In this document: positions 10,086 through 23,305 of the stretch, piece after piece | How the letters are laid out: each line of letters starts with the position of its first letter | How positions within the stretch are numbered: position 1 is the stretch's first letter | Assembly: GCA_023078685.1 (NCBI GenBank) | Contig: JALGAS010000003.1 | Span: 1,364,001 to 1,428,000, forward strand | Direction of reading: 5' to 3' | DNA: 64,000 nt | DNA from: Neopestalotiopsis rosae | Lineage: Eukaryota > Ascomycota > Sordariomycetes > Amphisphaeriales > Sporocadaceae | Made by a program: the position numbers and the translations under genes | The notes under the pieces: generated by a model | Seen by the model: the letters and a program-made list of their open reading frames with translations, nothing else | The model's database searches: none | Told to the model about the DNA's origin: nothing

Positions 10086-12010
10086 TCAGGCTTCTGCAGT
10101 AACAAGGTGGTCACTGCTTGTTTCTAAACTCAAGTCCTTGCTAACAGTAGACTCATCTTCGGACGCGTCCACGATAATCGTAGGTACCTCGCGGATATCG
10201 ACATGCTCCCCACTGTTGAGGTCGACGATCCGAACGGCCTCGATGCCGAGGATTCCCGTCTTCACGGCCATGAAGCGGAGCTCGACAACGTGGCACGAGC
10301 CGGGCGCAAGCGGGCCGACGCGCACATCGGCGCTCAGAGACACGACCTCGGTACTGTCTACCACGCTACTCCGCTGGATGGAATGGATAATGTGATCATC
10401 GAGGACGGCATCGGCGACCTCTCGGTCCGCATGCGGCGCCTTGGATTGAGGCTGAGGGGTAGTGGCCGCTGCTGTTGCTGCAGGCGAAATGGACGGTGCC
10501 CGGTTGACCCGTGTTTCGTTACGACGCCGCTTGGGAATGACAACTATGGCTAGCTTCCGTGCTATGGCATGAGAAGCCGGTGGTGAGCGATTCACCACCA
10601 GAACCGACCAGCTGAAAACTTGTCCAGGGTAGATCTTCTCCGTGGGGGGCGGACCTGTGAATGTCACGGTTATACCCAAATCCGGGATATTGGCGTCTAC
10701 TTTGTTGGTTGCCGCCTCGAGCGAGGGGATGGAATCTGGCCGTGCAATGGCGGGCGAGCCGAGAGACATCATGCTATTGATGGAGAGCTGGCTGGGTCTG
10801 TGTGAGCGCTGTATGGGTTGCAGAGCTGAACCAAAGCCTGGGTTGACGGGCAGAGTAAAGTCTACATTCGTAGTCCATGCCATTGTGAGTTTTGGAGTAC
10901 AGATGCCGGGCTGTTCGAATGCCGTCATCTCTATCGCAATGTTGAGGTCGCGCGTAGGGTTCTTGGCCAGCGTCTCCATTTCTTCAGGGACGATGCGGTA
11001 TAAGAACGTAATATGATCATGTGCCACACACGACATAGGCAGGCCCATTTCTGGTTGTGAAGACAGGTCCTCCACCCTGCCGTCTACAACTGACATCTTG
11101 ATTGATGTCAGGGACATTTCACAGTCGAAGAATGGCGTGAAATCAATCTCGAGCATGGCGATTATGGTGGGACTTGGCGGTGTAGTATTTGGTCGCGCAA
11201 AGCGTATACGAGAATGTACAGCTGGAGCTATTCGCATGGCTAGCTGTTTTGGCGAAGACTTGATCGGTTTCGAGAGGTCTCTGCTTTGCGGTGTCAAGGG
11301 TGCCACGCGGGAGACACGTAGTGCTGATAATCTTGGCTCAATCCCATTCATTGCGGGATCATTTCCGAGCGACTCGAGCAAGTTGAGGCCCGAGGCAATG
11401 CCGCTCGGAAGATATCCGTCATTCAGTTGACTCGACAAGGACAACTCTGCAGGTCTGAAAGCTGCATTCGCCACAAAGACCGCTGAAGGGCTTTGCAACC
11501 TGATCCTCGGCCGCGAAAGGAAGACAGACAGCTTCCAGACAGCAAAGGAATAGCCTTCTCCATCTTCACCTTCGCTCTGTGATATGAAAATAGGCGTTTG
11601 TGTATCTTCCACTGTTCCGCTGTATACGATTTCGGAGGTTCTCGCACTGTCGCGGTTGGTACTGCCGGCGTTCACAATCTTGGCTTCAAGGGATACGATC
11701 AACCTCCGGAGGGAAGACCGTAGGACTTTTTCGTCCACAGCAGGCGTTTTGAGCGCGATATATACGTCGACCGATTCATCTGGCGACTATGATGAGCAAG
11801 GTGAGAAGTTGTTCGTGGATGCTTGAGATCAGCCATACCAAAGAAAACCGATTCTCGATGTTCTATAGAATCTAAGGCAGCGTCATTGCTCTCGCCATCC
11901 GGTCGGAAGACTTGTTCGACATTGAAGTCGGTCGCAAGTGGTATGAAATGCGTCAGGGATGAGTTGTCGATGAACTCCCAGCCAGACGAAGAAGAGCTTT
12001 GCGCCATCAT
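10086..12010 (-). CDS. TRS65: TRAPPII complex subunit Trs65-like protein
   Basis: Two exons join in frame, 12010-11839 and 11779-10086, giving 621 aa. The 59-nt intron (GTATGG...CCAG) restores the continuous reading ESVFFDESVDVYIALK. Trs65 is a fungal-specific subunit of TRAPPII, the Golgi Rab exchange factor for Ypt31/32, and helps dimerise the complex. Visible family marks are the N-terminal segment with FIPLATDFNVEQ and the beta-rich C-terminal third: GITVTFTGPPP at about residue 400, KIYPGQVFSWSVLVVNRS, and near the end GPLAPGSCHVVELRF and DIREVPTIIV. The middle is Ser/Pro-rich and poorly structured, as in relatives. ATGs lie at 12010 and 12007; the first is used here. It is divergent from the Prp40 gene across about 0.9 kb, which must hold both promoters. 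Confidence 0.9.
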
Positions 12011-12907
12011 TGGCAGAGCCAGTCGAATATAATCTGCGTCGAGGACAGACCCGGGCAGTTGATCAGGTGAAGAAGTACTTGGCGCGACACGTTGCTCTAG
12101 CTCGACAGCTTACATATCCGGGACCGACTTCGCGATTGTGGTCGAACCTCCGAGGACGATCAAATTCCTAGGTGTGGCCTCTCTCAACGCGCTGTGCAAC
12201 AATGGAGATGTGTGGTCATAGGAGACTTGTTGCGCAAGATGGTGAACGAACTACAGAGCATACCTACCCCTGTCCGTGCAGTCGCATTCATGGATTCTTG
12301 TCACGTAGCAACTAGAATTGGCGCTACAGCGGGCCAGCTACATCCCTCCCCACCTGTGCAGCGGGAGAAGCTGCTGGCTGCAAGCACTTGCAAGCAGCTC
12401 AAAATTCCACATCGAGAGGTTCAATGCCTTTCGTTGACTGCATCGGACATTGGTTTGAACGCAGCATGGTTAATATTGTGAGATGGGCTATCATCGTAAT
12501 GCTTGAGTAAAGAGTAGCTATCAAGAAACGTATTAAACACTATGAATTTCCTACTATGTAACGTGAGTGTTTCTATGAAATGACAAGGGAGTGAGCTTAG
12601 TGCATCTATTCGCAAGATGATCGGAATTATCGACCAGAATGCGAAAGTCTTCAGGGTCTTAGCCGCAACGTTATCAATACAACCACGCCACTGGTTCAAT
12701 GCCGTTCAGCAGTCTGCAGGCAGGCTGTCAGTGCTCCTTCACACTTGCTTGCCCACTAAAAAAAGCTTAAGCCAACTGGAGCTAAGGTGTCTGCCTCTAC
12801 GCTACAAATTTCGCAGCTTGCAGTTGCGCGCAACAAAACGCAGACCAGCCACACTCCAGGGGCGACTTCACTTGCTTTTCATCATTTCTTGCAAACGACA
12901 GCTCAAC
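12011..12907. other. divergent promoter region (Trs65 / Prp40)
   Basis: About 900 bp between divergent start codons. The frame of the rightward gene remains open upstream to about 12617, but that extension shows no domain and the first WW domain begins right after the ATG at 12908, so it is treated as leader. No other gene is seen. Confidence 0.6.
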
Positions 12908-15446
12908 ATGAACGGAACCAATGGCCATTTTGGCCAGCAGCCTTGGCAGGAGCACAAGACTGCAGATGGAAGATCTTACTATTACAATCCTCTGACCAAA
13001 GTGACACAATGGACGAAGCCAGAGGATATGATGACGCCCGCCGAGCGCGCCCTCGCCAACCAGCCATGGAAGGAATACACTGCCGAGGGCGGCCGCAAGT
13101 ACTGGTACAACACCGAAACCAAGCAGAGCTCTTGGGAGATGCCAGAAGCCTACAAACGCGCCCTCGGTCATGATAGTGGTCCCCCAACTCCCGCTGCACC
13201 CGGCCCGGGATATATGACCCCGACGTACGATCAGCCACGCGAACGCGAACGGGACCGCGACCGCGACCGCGACCGAGATCGTGATCGAGAAGTGTTGCCC
13301 GAATCTCGTCAACTCACCTACGGAAACGACCCTCGTGTACAGTCCTTTGTCCCTGCAAGCAACGAACCCGAATATGCCACTGCCGAAGAGGCTGAGGCTG
13401 CCTTCACGAAGCTGCTTCGCCGAAGTGGGGTACAATCCGACTGGACCTGGGACCAGGCAATGCGCGCCACCATCAAGGACCCCCAGTATCGTGCTATCAA
13501 GGATCCAAAGGACAGAAAAGTAGCATTCGAGCAGTACTGCCAAGACGTTATCATTCAGGACAAGGAACGAGCAAAGGAGAGGATGACCAAGCTTCGCGCT
13601 GACTTTGCGACCATGCTGAAGAGTCACCCAGAGATCAAGCATTACACTCGCTGGAAAACAGCGCGACCCATTATCGAACGCGAAACCATTTTTCGCTCGA
13701 CGGATAACGACGATGAACGGCGGCAGCTCTTCGAGGATTACATCCATGAGCTCAAGAAGGCTCATATCGAGTCCCAGGCGAGCATGCGTAAGAGTGCCAT
13801 GGATGGTCTGATTGAATTGCTGCCACAGCTCAAATTGGAGCCATACACGCGGTGGTCGGAAGCTCAAGGTTTACTCAAGTCAACTGCACCTTTCCAGAAT
13901 GACGGGAAGTATAAGACCCTAAGCGATTTTGATATCCTTACGGCGTTCCAAAACCACGTCAAGTCGCTGGAGCGCAACTTTAACGAGGCTCGGCAGAATC
14001 AGAAGAATAAGAAGCGTCGTATTGAGCGAAAGCATCGAGACGACTTTGTTGCCCTTCTCCAGGAGCTTCGAAGAGATGGCCACATCAAGGCCGGCGCCAA
14101 ATGGAAGCAGGTTCTGCCGATGATCGAAAATGACGAACGCTATAAGCAGGCCTGTGGCCAGAGTGGTTCGGCTCCAATCGATCTTTTCTGGGACGTTGTC
14201 GAAGAAGAAGAACGTGCGCTCCGAGGTACCAGAAACGATATTCTCGACGTTATGGATGTAAGCATTCATATCATAATCCGATCGTCCACTTCTTTCATAT
14301 AACTAACAACATTCCAGGACAATCGCTTTGAGTTGACCCCCAAAACCACTTTTGAGGAATTCTTATCCGCCGTCAAGAACGATCGTCGAACTGCTAACAT
14401 CAATCGTGACATCTTAACACTCATCTTCCATCGAGTAAGCTCTACAGTATCCTTATCCTCAGACATATACAATTACACTAACACTCGTACAGCTCCAGGA
14501 GAAGAAATCCAAGCGCTCTGAGGACGACAAGCAATCTGAGCGCCAGCAGCGACGGGCTTTTGATGATTTACGATCCTACATCAAGCATATGGAGCCTCCG
14601 GTTCTACCAGATGACACTTGGGAAAAGGTACGGCCACGACTTGTGCGAACTCCTGAATTTCAAGCAGTTACCTCTGAAGAATCCCGTCGTGGGGCATTTG
14701 AAAAGGTCCTTCGTCGAGTACGCGAGCGTGAGGAGGAAGACAGAGATCGTCAAAAGCGTCGAGATCGCTCTCCTGATCGTGGTACGTATCGAGACAAGGA
14801 GAGAGGAGACAGATCTCACCGCAGCGATCGTGCACGACCATCCCGACACAGCCGTAGTCCTGAACCCGATGCATACGAAGCAGACCGCCGCAAGGCCATT
14901 GCCGAGAGGGAGAAGAACTATCGTAAGTCAAGTATGGCTGAGAGCTTACTTTCTGACCGCCGCACCTCGGATTCTTATCGAGATCGTGACACTCGTGAAG
15001 GCCGCGACCGCGATCGAGAAAGAGAGCGAGACCGGGATCGCGAACGTGACCGTGATCGCGACCGGGAGCGAGACAGGGATCGGGACCGGGAACGGGAGCG
15101 TGATCGTGAGCGGGACCGCGACCGTGATTACCGCTCTCGTCGGGACGACTATGCTCGAGAGCGACGTGACAGGGAAGAGGAAAGAGAACGACTATATAGG
15201 CGACGTGTTGAGCGTGGACCAGTCGACGAGCTTCCCTATGGAGACGAGCGTCCTTCATCATCACGTCGTCGTCGGGAAGAAGACGATGAACCAGATCGTC
15301 GTGACTCGAGAGATTCCAAGGTACGCAAGACCAAAACGAATTTGCCGGCAGCAATGACTAATTATCCCCACAGAGACTGAAGAGAGAACGAACCCCACGT
15401 GAACGCTCTCCAGCACGTGAGGCTCGCAAGCCCAAGACCTCCCCTC

Positions 15447-15485
<39 letters not shown>

Positions 15486-15556
15486 CTGCCGCCGCCGTAG
15501 TGGCAGACGAAGGTATCCATTCGGGTAGCGAAGAGGGCGAAATCGAGGAGGACTAG
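12908..15556 (+). CDS. PRP40: pre-mRNA-processing factor Prp40-like (WW and FF domains)
   Basis: Four exons join in frame: 12908-14257, 14318-14434, 14493-15320 and 15374-15556, all in phase 0, giving 825 aa. Prp40 is a U1 snRNP protein that bridges the 5' splice site to the branch point and binds the Pol II CTD. Seen: WW domain 1 at about residues 11-40 (W13, W35), WW domain 2 at about 52-81 (W54, W76), an RERERDRDRD-type linker at about 110-130, then a ladder of FF domains from about 155 to 570, for example EEAEAAFTKLLRRSGV, DFVALLQELRRDG and TFEEFLSAVKND. The C-terminal 220 residues are an Arg/Asp/Glu/Ser repeat tail, longer than in yeast, ending in an 11-Ala run and an acidic end. The repeat tail makes long spurious open frames on both strands. 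Confidence 0.95.
15452..15481. repeat. (GCT)10 microsatellite coding poly-alanine in Prp40
   Basis: Ten perfect GCT codons in exon 4, followed by GCC, give eleven alanines at about residues 792-802. Such triplet runs are length-polymorphic between strains in other fungi. Confidence 0.9.
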
Positions 15557-18326
15557 GTGCGTCGAAGTGTTGCCTTAGCTGTGAACACCCCACCCCCTTT
15601 CTATGACGGTAATGCTACATTATCAGTGTGCAATTAGATAGTAATATAGATCTTTCCAATTCCTCTTATGCTCGCAAGTGGGATTCATCTTTAAGTGCAA
15701 GACCAGTACCATCTTGAGTCTTCCCTATCAGCTGGTGGATATTGCAGGACGTGGCTCAGGCGCATACAATGAGAATGCTGCCATAGAGGACTATCTAGAG
15801 AAAAAAGTGTGCTACAGTTTGCTTGTGGCTAATGCCACATCTCATGGATCACATCACAACACTTGACCATTAAGGTAGTGGACACTTGCCTACAAGCCAT
15901 ACTCTGCATAATTTCCCCCTTGCTGGGATGCACATCGACAAAATCCCTTTATGGAAGTAAAACTCCTTTTATAGCTGTACTTTTTATTGTTGCAGAACAA
16001 CATCATTATCAATTCTCAGTTATGTTGCTTTTCTTTCTGTACGTCTGCTCGTGGGAAACTTCAATTTCTCTCTCCTGCCATGCTGATTGGTTGGCGAATC
16101 ATCAACTCGAGTAGAACAGAAGAAAGTGGGCGAGCAGCAGAAAATAAATGGAGTTGTTATTTTCTCAAGCACGGGCAGTGTCATTCTGCTACTCGAATAT
16201 GATTGCCTCGGGGTCCAATTTTGAGCGTGAAGTGACCTTTCTAGAACCGACAATGTTCCAGGTGTCAACAAAGAAGTTAAAACTAGAATTATGAAATATG
16301 ATATGGAAGTTCAAGAAAGGGTTACAGGCCTTGGCGGGAAAAGATGGAAAAGAAACACATGGCATCTTGCACAAACGACTTACATTTTCTGAATGATTTG
16401 GTTTGATCAGCATATCTCCAGATTCATGTCTTGGTCGCGGATCATTGCACTGATTGTTGTTGAAAATCTGCTAGATGTTTCGTCCAGAATGGAAGCAACC
16501 TCTGAAAGTGGGAGTGAAACTATCACTACATACAGAACCGAAGATCAAGAATGACTGGTGGTCAGTGACCTACCAGGCGAACACTTCATAGTCGGCGCCA
16601 TAGACTCGAGTTGATACCGAGAAGCACCTAGAAGCATGGTGGGACGTCGAGGCTCACCCCATCGGTAAAGAATCAGAGTTCATTGTAGCTCCAGTAACGG
16701 CCTTGGATTTTGACTCCTCAGGCATTCACATCTCGGCGTTGAAATGGGCTCAGGCGCTCTGATGTTAGTGCCACTTTTGCGGGATGCAGTCCATTCAATA
16801 CACCTAGATGGATAATTTCGTACATGTATGGCTCAGATCAATCGGGTCAGACCGTCTCTGTCGGCAAGAAGAATATGGAGAACTCTATAGACCGTATCCA
16901 AGAAAGAAACAAGACATCCAGCAGCTATTTGAAAACAATATAACATCCCGCTCAGTCTACGTACTTATATCGTCGGCTCCACTCTTGATGCTGATTGAAT
17001 GCATGGTTATCCGAAAGAGGATGAGCATATGCCCGTAGGTACTTGGTTGAAGTTTGATTGTCCTTTCTCCGAACAATCACTCGCCTCGAGCGCGCTACAG
17101 AGTGCGGCGACGGCAAGGTAGGGGGAAACGTCTCAATACAAAATGCTGCTGTCCTCCCAATTTCTTCCACCAAACTTGACCACCCAACTTACCTTCTCCA
17201 TCTGCCAAAACAACTTCACGATCCAACACGCCTGACAACATCAGCACATCAAGACCCTTTTCTAAGTGAAGTCTGCGACTTACAAAATACACAAATTCAT
17301 CATTTTCACGATACAAAAAAAATCCCAGTTCAATCAATAATCCCGCCGTCGTATTGCGTCGTGCAAGTCTCGATTATTGAGGTCGACTTCCATTTTCCCG
17401 CAAATTGGCGAAACTGAGGTGAGTGCGATATCGATACCAAAAGGCAGACCATAGAAGCCAGCCGCCCGCCGCCCCACCCCGCGCGTTCAGTTGGTGGCTG
17501 TTCAGTCCTGGCTGGTAAGCTGCGAACTGCGTTTGGCGGGTGCAAACAAGACTGGCACGCTGGGCTACGCTGGGGGGCACGCCGCCGCACTTCCCAAAGC
17601 AAAAGCGCGCTAAGCCATTTTAGGCTAACATCATTTTCACTTGGCCTAGGCCTTCCGCAGTTTCGCTTCGCTTCCGACCTTCACCCAAGGTCATCCGTAT
17701 CCTCTCATCGCATTTCCACAGTTACAGGCCTTTAGCACCCACCACCCACCGGGAAGGCTATTCCCACCACCACGACACGCAACATCTCCTCTACCACCCC
17801 CTTGGACTTGTTGTCGTGCTGCCTGGGGTGTGTAGTTGATGACTTGTGAGTTATTCCCTCTTCCCCCGCGTTCAACGGTGCCCTGGACAAGCCCGCGTCT
17901 GTGCCTGGATCTCCCGTCCATCGCCTGGAGCAGCGGATTCCATCACCAACCTCGACACCACGTGCCCCAGTCATCGAGGACTCAATGCCATTCGACTTGT
18001 TCAGACGCGTCGCTTTCGATAGCTGCTGCTGCTGCTCGTCTGTCACATCCATCGAAATAGTCCCGTCCTGCTTCCCTAGCCCTTGCCAGCTCCCCGAAGA
18101 TTTCCATCAAGATCAGCCTTGTACCCATCAACCAAGGGTCCAAGATGCGCCTGATCAATAATTCAGCTTGCTCTCTGTTGTGTTTCGAAACCGAATGTGC
18201 CGTTGAAATCGCCTCAGCTTGTTCTCCCTACTCATACAGTCGGCAAATCTGCCAAAGTATCATACACCTTGCTAACCTCGTCGTCTCTAGCAGGCAGCTT
18301 CGCGAGCCCGTATCTACACAAACATC
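15557..18326. other. intergenic region and leader of the CHD1 gene
   Basis: About 2.8 kb between the Prp40 stop and the CHD1 start codon. 15.6-16.6 kb shows nothing beyond short open frames. From about 17.4 kb the sequence turns pyrimidine-rich and looks like promoter and transcribed leader. Strong donor-like GTGAGT sites occur at 17419 and 17846. A CTAAC branch point (18272-18276) sits 14 nt before an AG at 18289-18290, pointing to a 5'-leader intron. The ATG at 18145 would open a 101-codon upstream frame overlapping the CHD1 start if unspliced. Confidence 0.55.
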
Positions 18327-21300
18327 ATGTCGAGCTCGCCGGAACCCGAAGCCGCCAATGGCTATTCGAACTTGGTCGTCCGTGATGACGGTGGTGCCAA
18401 TGGCGATGCCCATATCGAGAGCGATATGTCCGAGGTGGACGACTCAATAACCGCCCGCCCACAAACGTCTGCCTCGGCCGATTACGACCAGTCCGCTGAC
18501 GAAATCGAAAACACATTTGAAGAAGAGGATCAAGAGGCCGTTGCTTCTAGTGAATCCGATAACGACAATCAATCCGATGATGCCGACTTCGACATGGAGG
18601 GTAGCCCCGCGGCTTCGCATAGTGATGGCGCCCAGGACGAGCGGTCAGCGTCTAACAGCTCGCGACAGTCTACCAAGCGAAAGACTACAAATGATGAGGA
18701 GGACTACATCAAGGCCAATCCAGAACTCTACGGTTTGAGAAGAAGTGTATGTCGAAGAAAAATTTTCTCGTCGGTCCATCCTGCTAATCAAACCCACAGT
18801 CTCGACCCAGCAAACAGTCCAAAATTGTAAGTCGTTGTCGGCGTTGTGCTCTAATCACGGACTTGATGCTAATCGATGCTATAGGTCGATTCTGATGACG
18901 ATGACTCCGATTCCGATGTCGTGCCCGTGAGCAGACGTTCGACGAAGAGAAGACGCGTCGAGCAGATCTCGCAACAATGTAAGCTTGTCTCCTTACCATC
19001 ATGTTGATCCCTTTCTTATCGCTCATGCCAATACTGACATCATCCACAGCTTCCAAGCGAGCAACACCGGTGCGACAAACCCCTGCCGATGACTCTGATT
19101 CAGACACATATGGTGGTGCACGAGCAAAGGCTTTCACCAAGAAGGCACGTCGTCAAGCCCAGGCCCCTGCCGCGGCTGTATATGCCGAAAAGCGATGGTC
19201 GAGCAGGAACGCAGCCAAAAAGGTCCAGGCTGGAATGTACGAAGAGAGTGACGTCGACGATGAGGACGACGAAGTCACCCCCGCATACTGGGGCGAGGAC
19301 CTGGCCGACGACTCGCCCTACATCGAGAAGGTCGTTGGTCATCGTGTAAGGGATGGCGGCGAATTGACTTACGATGCAACAAAGGAGGATTTTGAGTTCA
19401 ATATCAAGTGGGAAGGCAAATCACACCTTCACAGCACATGGGACTCTTGGGACACCTTGAGAGGATACCGGGGTATTCGCAAACTCGAAAACTACTACCG
19501 CAAAGTCGTCGAGTATGAGATTGATCTCAAGTTTGCTGGCGATGACATACCCCCAGAGACTCGCGAACAATACCTACTCGACAAGGAGCGCGAGCAGGAT
19601 GCTCTCGCTGATTACACCAAAGTTGAGCGCGTCGTTGCCGAGCGAAATGGCGATGAGGGCAAGGAGTACTTGATCAAGTGGAAAGGCCTCACCTATGAAT
19701 GTTGCACTTGGGAGCTTGCTTCCACAATTCGCGACGACTCCCAAGATAAGATCGACCAGTTCCTCGATCGCCAGGCACGTACGTGGACATCGGACAAGTA
19801 CGAGACGAATCTGAACACCAGAACCAAGTTCTTGAAGCTTGAGAAGCAACCCGACTTCATCCAGGGAGGCGAGTTGAGGAACTTCCAATTGACTGGATTG
19901 AACTTCCTCTGCTTGAACTGGTGTCGCGGCAACAATGTTATTTTGGCCGATGAAATGGGCTTGGGTAAGACTGTGCAAAGCGTTTCCTTCCTAAGCTGGC
20001 TGCGCAACGAACGCCAACAAGAGGGGCCCTTTCTGGTCGTCGCACCTCTCAGTGTCATCCCTGCTTGGTGTGATACCTTCAATCTATGGTCGCCAGATCT
20101 CAACTATGTTGTGTATCTTGGAAACAGCGAAGCACGTGCAACGATTCGCGAGCACGAGCTGTTGATCAATGGAAATCCCAAGAAGACCAAGTTCAATGTT
20201 CTGGTCACATCCTACGAATACATTCTTTCCGACGCCGACTTTTTGCGCACGCTCAAATGGCAGGCCCTTGCTGTTGATGAGGCCCATCGCCTGAAGAACA
20301 AGGAATCGAAACTGTATGCCGAGCTCGTCAGCTTTGGTGCACCCTCAAGGCTGCTCATCACTGGCACGCCCATTCAAAACAATCTTGCTGAGCTTGCATC
20401 TCTTCTGGATTTCCTGAACCCTGGCAAGGTCGTGATTGATGAAGATCTCGAAACCTTGCAAAGCGCAGACGCTTCAGAGAAGCTCCAAGACCTTCACACT
20501 GCCATCGCCCCGTTCATTCTCCGCCGTACCAAGGAGACAGTCGAATCTGATCTACCTCCAAAGACGGAGAAGATCATTCGTGTTGAGCTCTCCGATGTCC
20601 AGCTCGAGTACTACAAGAACATTTTGACACGCAACTACGCTGCTCTCAACGAGGGTAATACAGGACAAAAACAGTCCCTGCTCAACATCGTGATGGAGCT
20701 GAAGAAAGTCAGCAATCATCCATACATGTTTCCTGGAGCTGAGGAGCGCGTTCTTGCTGGGAGTGAGCGGCGTGAGGACCAAATCAAGGGTCTCATTACG
20801 AGCAGTGGAAAGATGATGCTTCTGGATCAGCTTTTAACAAAGCTGCGCAAGGACAATCATCGTGTCCTGATCTTCAGTCAAATGGTCAAGGTGCTCGACA
20901 TTCTTGGAGACTACCTTCGCCTTCGTGGCTTCCAGTTCCAACGACTCGACGGAACAGTTGCTGCTGGACCCCGTCGTCTTGCCATCAACCATTTCAATGC
21001 CGAAGGCAGCCAGGATTTCTGCTTTCTCCTCTCGACCAGAGCTGGTGGTCTGGGAATCAATCTCATGACAGCGGACACAGTCATTATTTTCGATTCTGAC
21101 TGGAACCCGCAAGCCGATCTGCAAGCAATGGCCCGAGCTCATCGTATTGGCCAGAAGAAACCTGTCATGGTCTATCGTTTGGTGTCCAAGGAAACCATTG
21201 AAGAGGAAGTTCTTGAGCGTGCTCGCAACAAGCTTCTTCTTGAGTATTTGGCCATTCAAGCTGGTGTCACGGACGAAGGCAAGGCGTTCCGAGAGGAATT

Positions 21301-23305
21301 TAAGTCACGCGGCCTCAGAGTCGACGAGGCCAAGTCAGCTGACGATATCCAATGGATCCTGAAGATGCGCTCGCAGAAGATGTTTGAACAACAAGGTAAC
21401 CAGGAACGTCTGGAGCAATTGGATATCGATTCCATCCTCGAGAACGCAGAGGTCACAAAGACCCAGGTCTCAGACAAAATCAATCTCAGTACTGGCGGTA
21501 TTGATTGGGACAACTTCATGCAGTACACTGATGTCAAGGTTGATGACCTGGCACTGGATTGGGATCAGATTATTCCTGCGGATGAGTTGGCTGCCATCAA
21601 AGCCGACGAAGACAAGAAAAAGAACGACGAGTATCTTCAGCGGGCAATGGAGGAGAGTGCCCCCAGACGTGCAGCACTCAAGGGTGCACCAACCAGTGCT
21701 GACTCCGAGAGAGCTGAGCGCGCGGCTAAGAAGCGCGAGCGCGAGCAGCTCAAGCAGGAGCGCCTCGAGCAACAGAGAGCCCTTCGCACCAACCCGAAGC
21801 GTCCGCTGAATGAGAAGGAGATGCGCAATCTGATAAGAGCCTTCATGCGTTATGGTTACTTCGAAGACCGCCCGGATGAGCTACTCCGTGATGCTCGCTT
21901 GAGTGATCGAGATCGAGACTTCATCCGCGGGATCCTCGACGATCTCATTTCCACGGCTCAGGATGCCAAGGATAAGAACAATGATGATCTCCGACAACAA
22001 GAGCAGCAGACCAGAAAAAAGCTGACGAAGAAGGACGTCAAGGCTGTCATGTATGACTTTGGCGAGATCAAGAAGATCAACGCGGACACCATTCTTGAGC
22101 GTCCAACTCAGTTGAGGCTCCTCCGTCGTGTCATCAAGGAGCAGCCAGACTTCAGGAACTTCCGTCTTCCCGAGGCGACAAAAGCAGCACATTACAGCTG
22201 CGAATGGGGAGCCAAAGAGGACGGCATGCTGATGGTAGGACTTGATCGTTATGGATTTGGTGCGTGGACCAATATCCGAGACGACAAGGAACTCGAGATG
22301 TCGGACAAGTTCTTCCTCGAGGAGCATCGCGTGGAGAAAAAGCAGGCACGCGAACAGGCAGAGACCAAGGGCGCCAAGGCTCCTGGTGCCGTGCACCTCG
22401 TTCGTCGCTCTGAATACCTCCTGTCAGTCCTGACAGCTATCCATTCGGATGATGTCGAGGCCAAACGCGTTGTTGAGAATCACCATCGCAACAACAAAAA
22501 GTCGGCTCATGCTCTTGCCAATGGCCATCGTGGCAAGACGACCACATCCGCTTCACCTGTACCACGAAAGAAGGAGTCCAGGGATCGGGATCGCGATCTC
22601 ATTCGCACGAACACCCGTGACCATGGTCGCTCACGTGATGCAGATGGAGACTCTCGAGACTCGAGTCGCCTCATTCCGAAGCGCAAACCCAGTGGTAATC
22701 TCGATGAGTCTGCACGACGCAAGCATCCTCGCGTGGAGAACAATGAGAAGGAAGATTCTCCCGAGGCCCGCAGACGTCAACAGGAAGCAGAGGAAGAGGA
22801 TGACAGGAAGAATGCACACATTATCGAAGCCCTCATGCAGCCCATTTGGGAATCCGTACAACGGGTGGAGTCGTGCACTAAAGCCAAGATTCCGATTGCC
22901 AAGGCTAGAGCCAAGGTCTTGAAGGCAGAGATCACGGCGATTGGCAATTTCATCGAAGGCTTGCCGCAGACTCCCGAGCTCAATATCAATGAGATCAAGC
23001 CAAAGCTTTGGTAAGTATTCGCATCATGTTTACCCTTCCAGGACCTCACCGCTTTCTGAGCATCTACTGACGCTATCATCTTTAGGCGATTCATCTCCAA
23101 GCGGATTCCTCCCAGTCAGTCAGACAAGGACAACTCGAGCTCTGACAAGTCGATGACAGGCCCGCGGCTTTCGCAACTATACCAGCAGTTGAAGAAGGCA
23201 GAAGCGGACGCACAAAAGGAAAAGACAAAGTCATCGAAGCCATCCAGCTCGGGTGCTACGAATGGAATCTCCTCAAGGGGCGAGGTCTCGCGACCCAGGC
23301 ATTAG
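18327..23305 (+). CDS. CHD1: CHD1-type chromodomain SNF2 chromatin remodeller
   Basis: Five exons join in frame: 18327-18746, 18800-18826 (27 nt), 18885-18978, 19050-23010 and 23086-23305, giving 1573 aa. CHD1 spaces nucleosomes over transcribed genes using ATP. Seen in order: an acidic Ser-rich N-terminus; chromodomain 1 (about 270-340, FNIKWEGKSHLHSTWDSW); chromodomain 2 (about 368-427, YLIKWKGLTYECCTWE); SNF2 ATPase with Walker A ADEMGLGKT near 478 and DEAH near 588; helicase C domain ending RAHRIGQ near 876; a SANT/SLIDE-like DNA-binding part (about 1060-1260, RAFMRYGYFEDRPDE and GLDRYGFGAW); and a C-terminal CHCT/DUF4208 helical domain (about 1430-1495). The basic Ser-rich tail follows intron 4. 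Length and order match fungal CHD1. Exon 2 encodes only nine residues (SRPSKQSKI) between the acidic N-terminal part and exon 3. Confidence 0.97.

Noticed and set aside
14560..15357. 265-codon plus-strand and 228-codon minus-strand frames over the Prp40 tail
   Set aside because: Both overlap the Arg/Asp/Glu repeat region of Prp40; repetitive codons keep other frames open.
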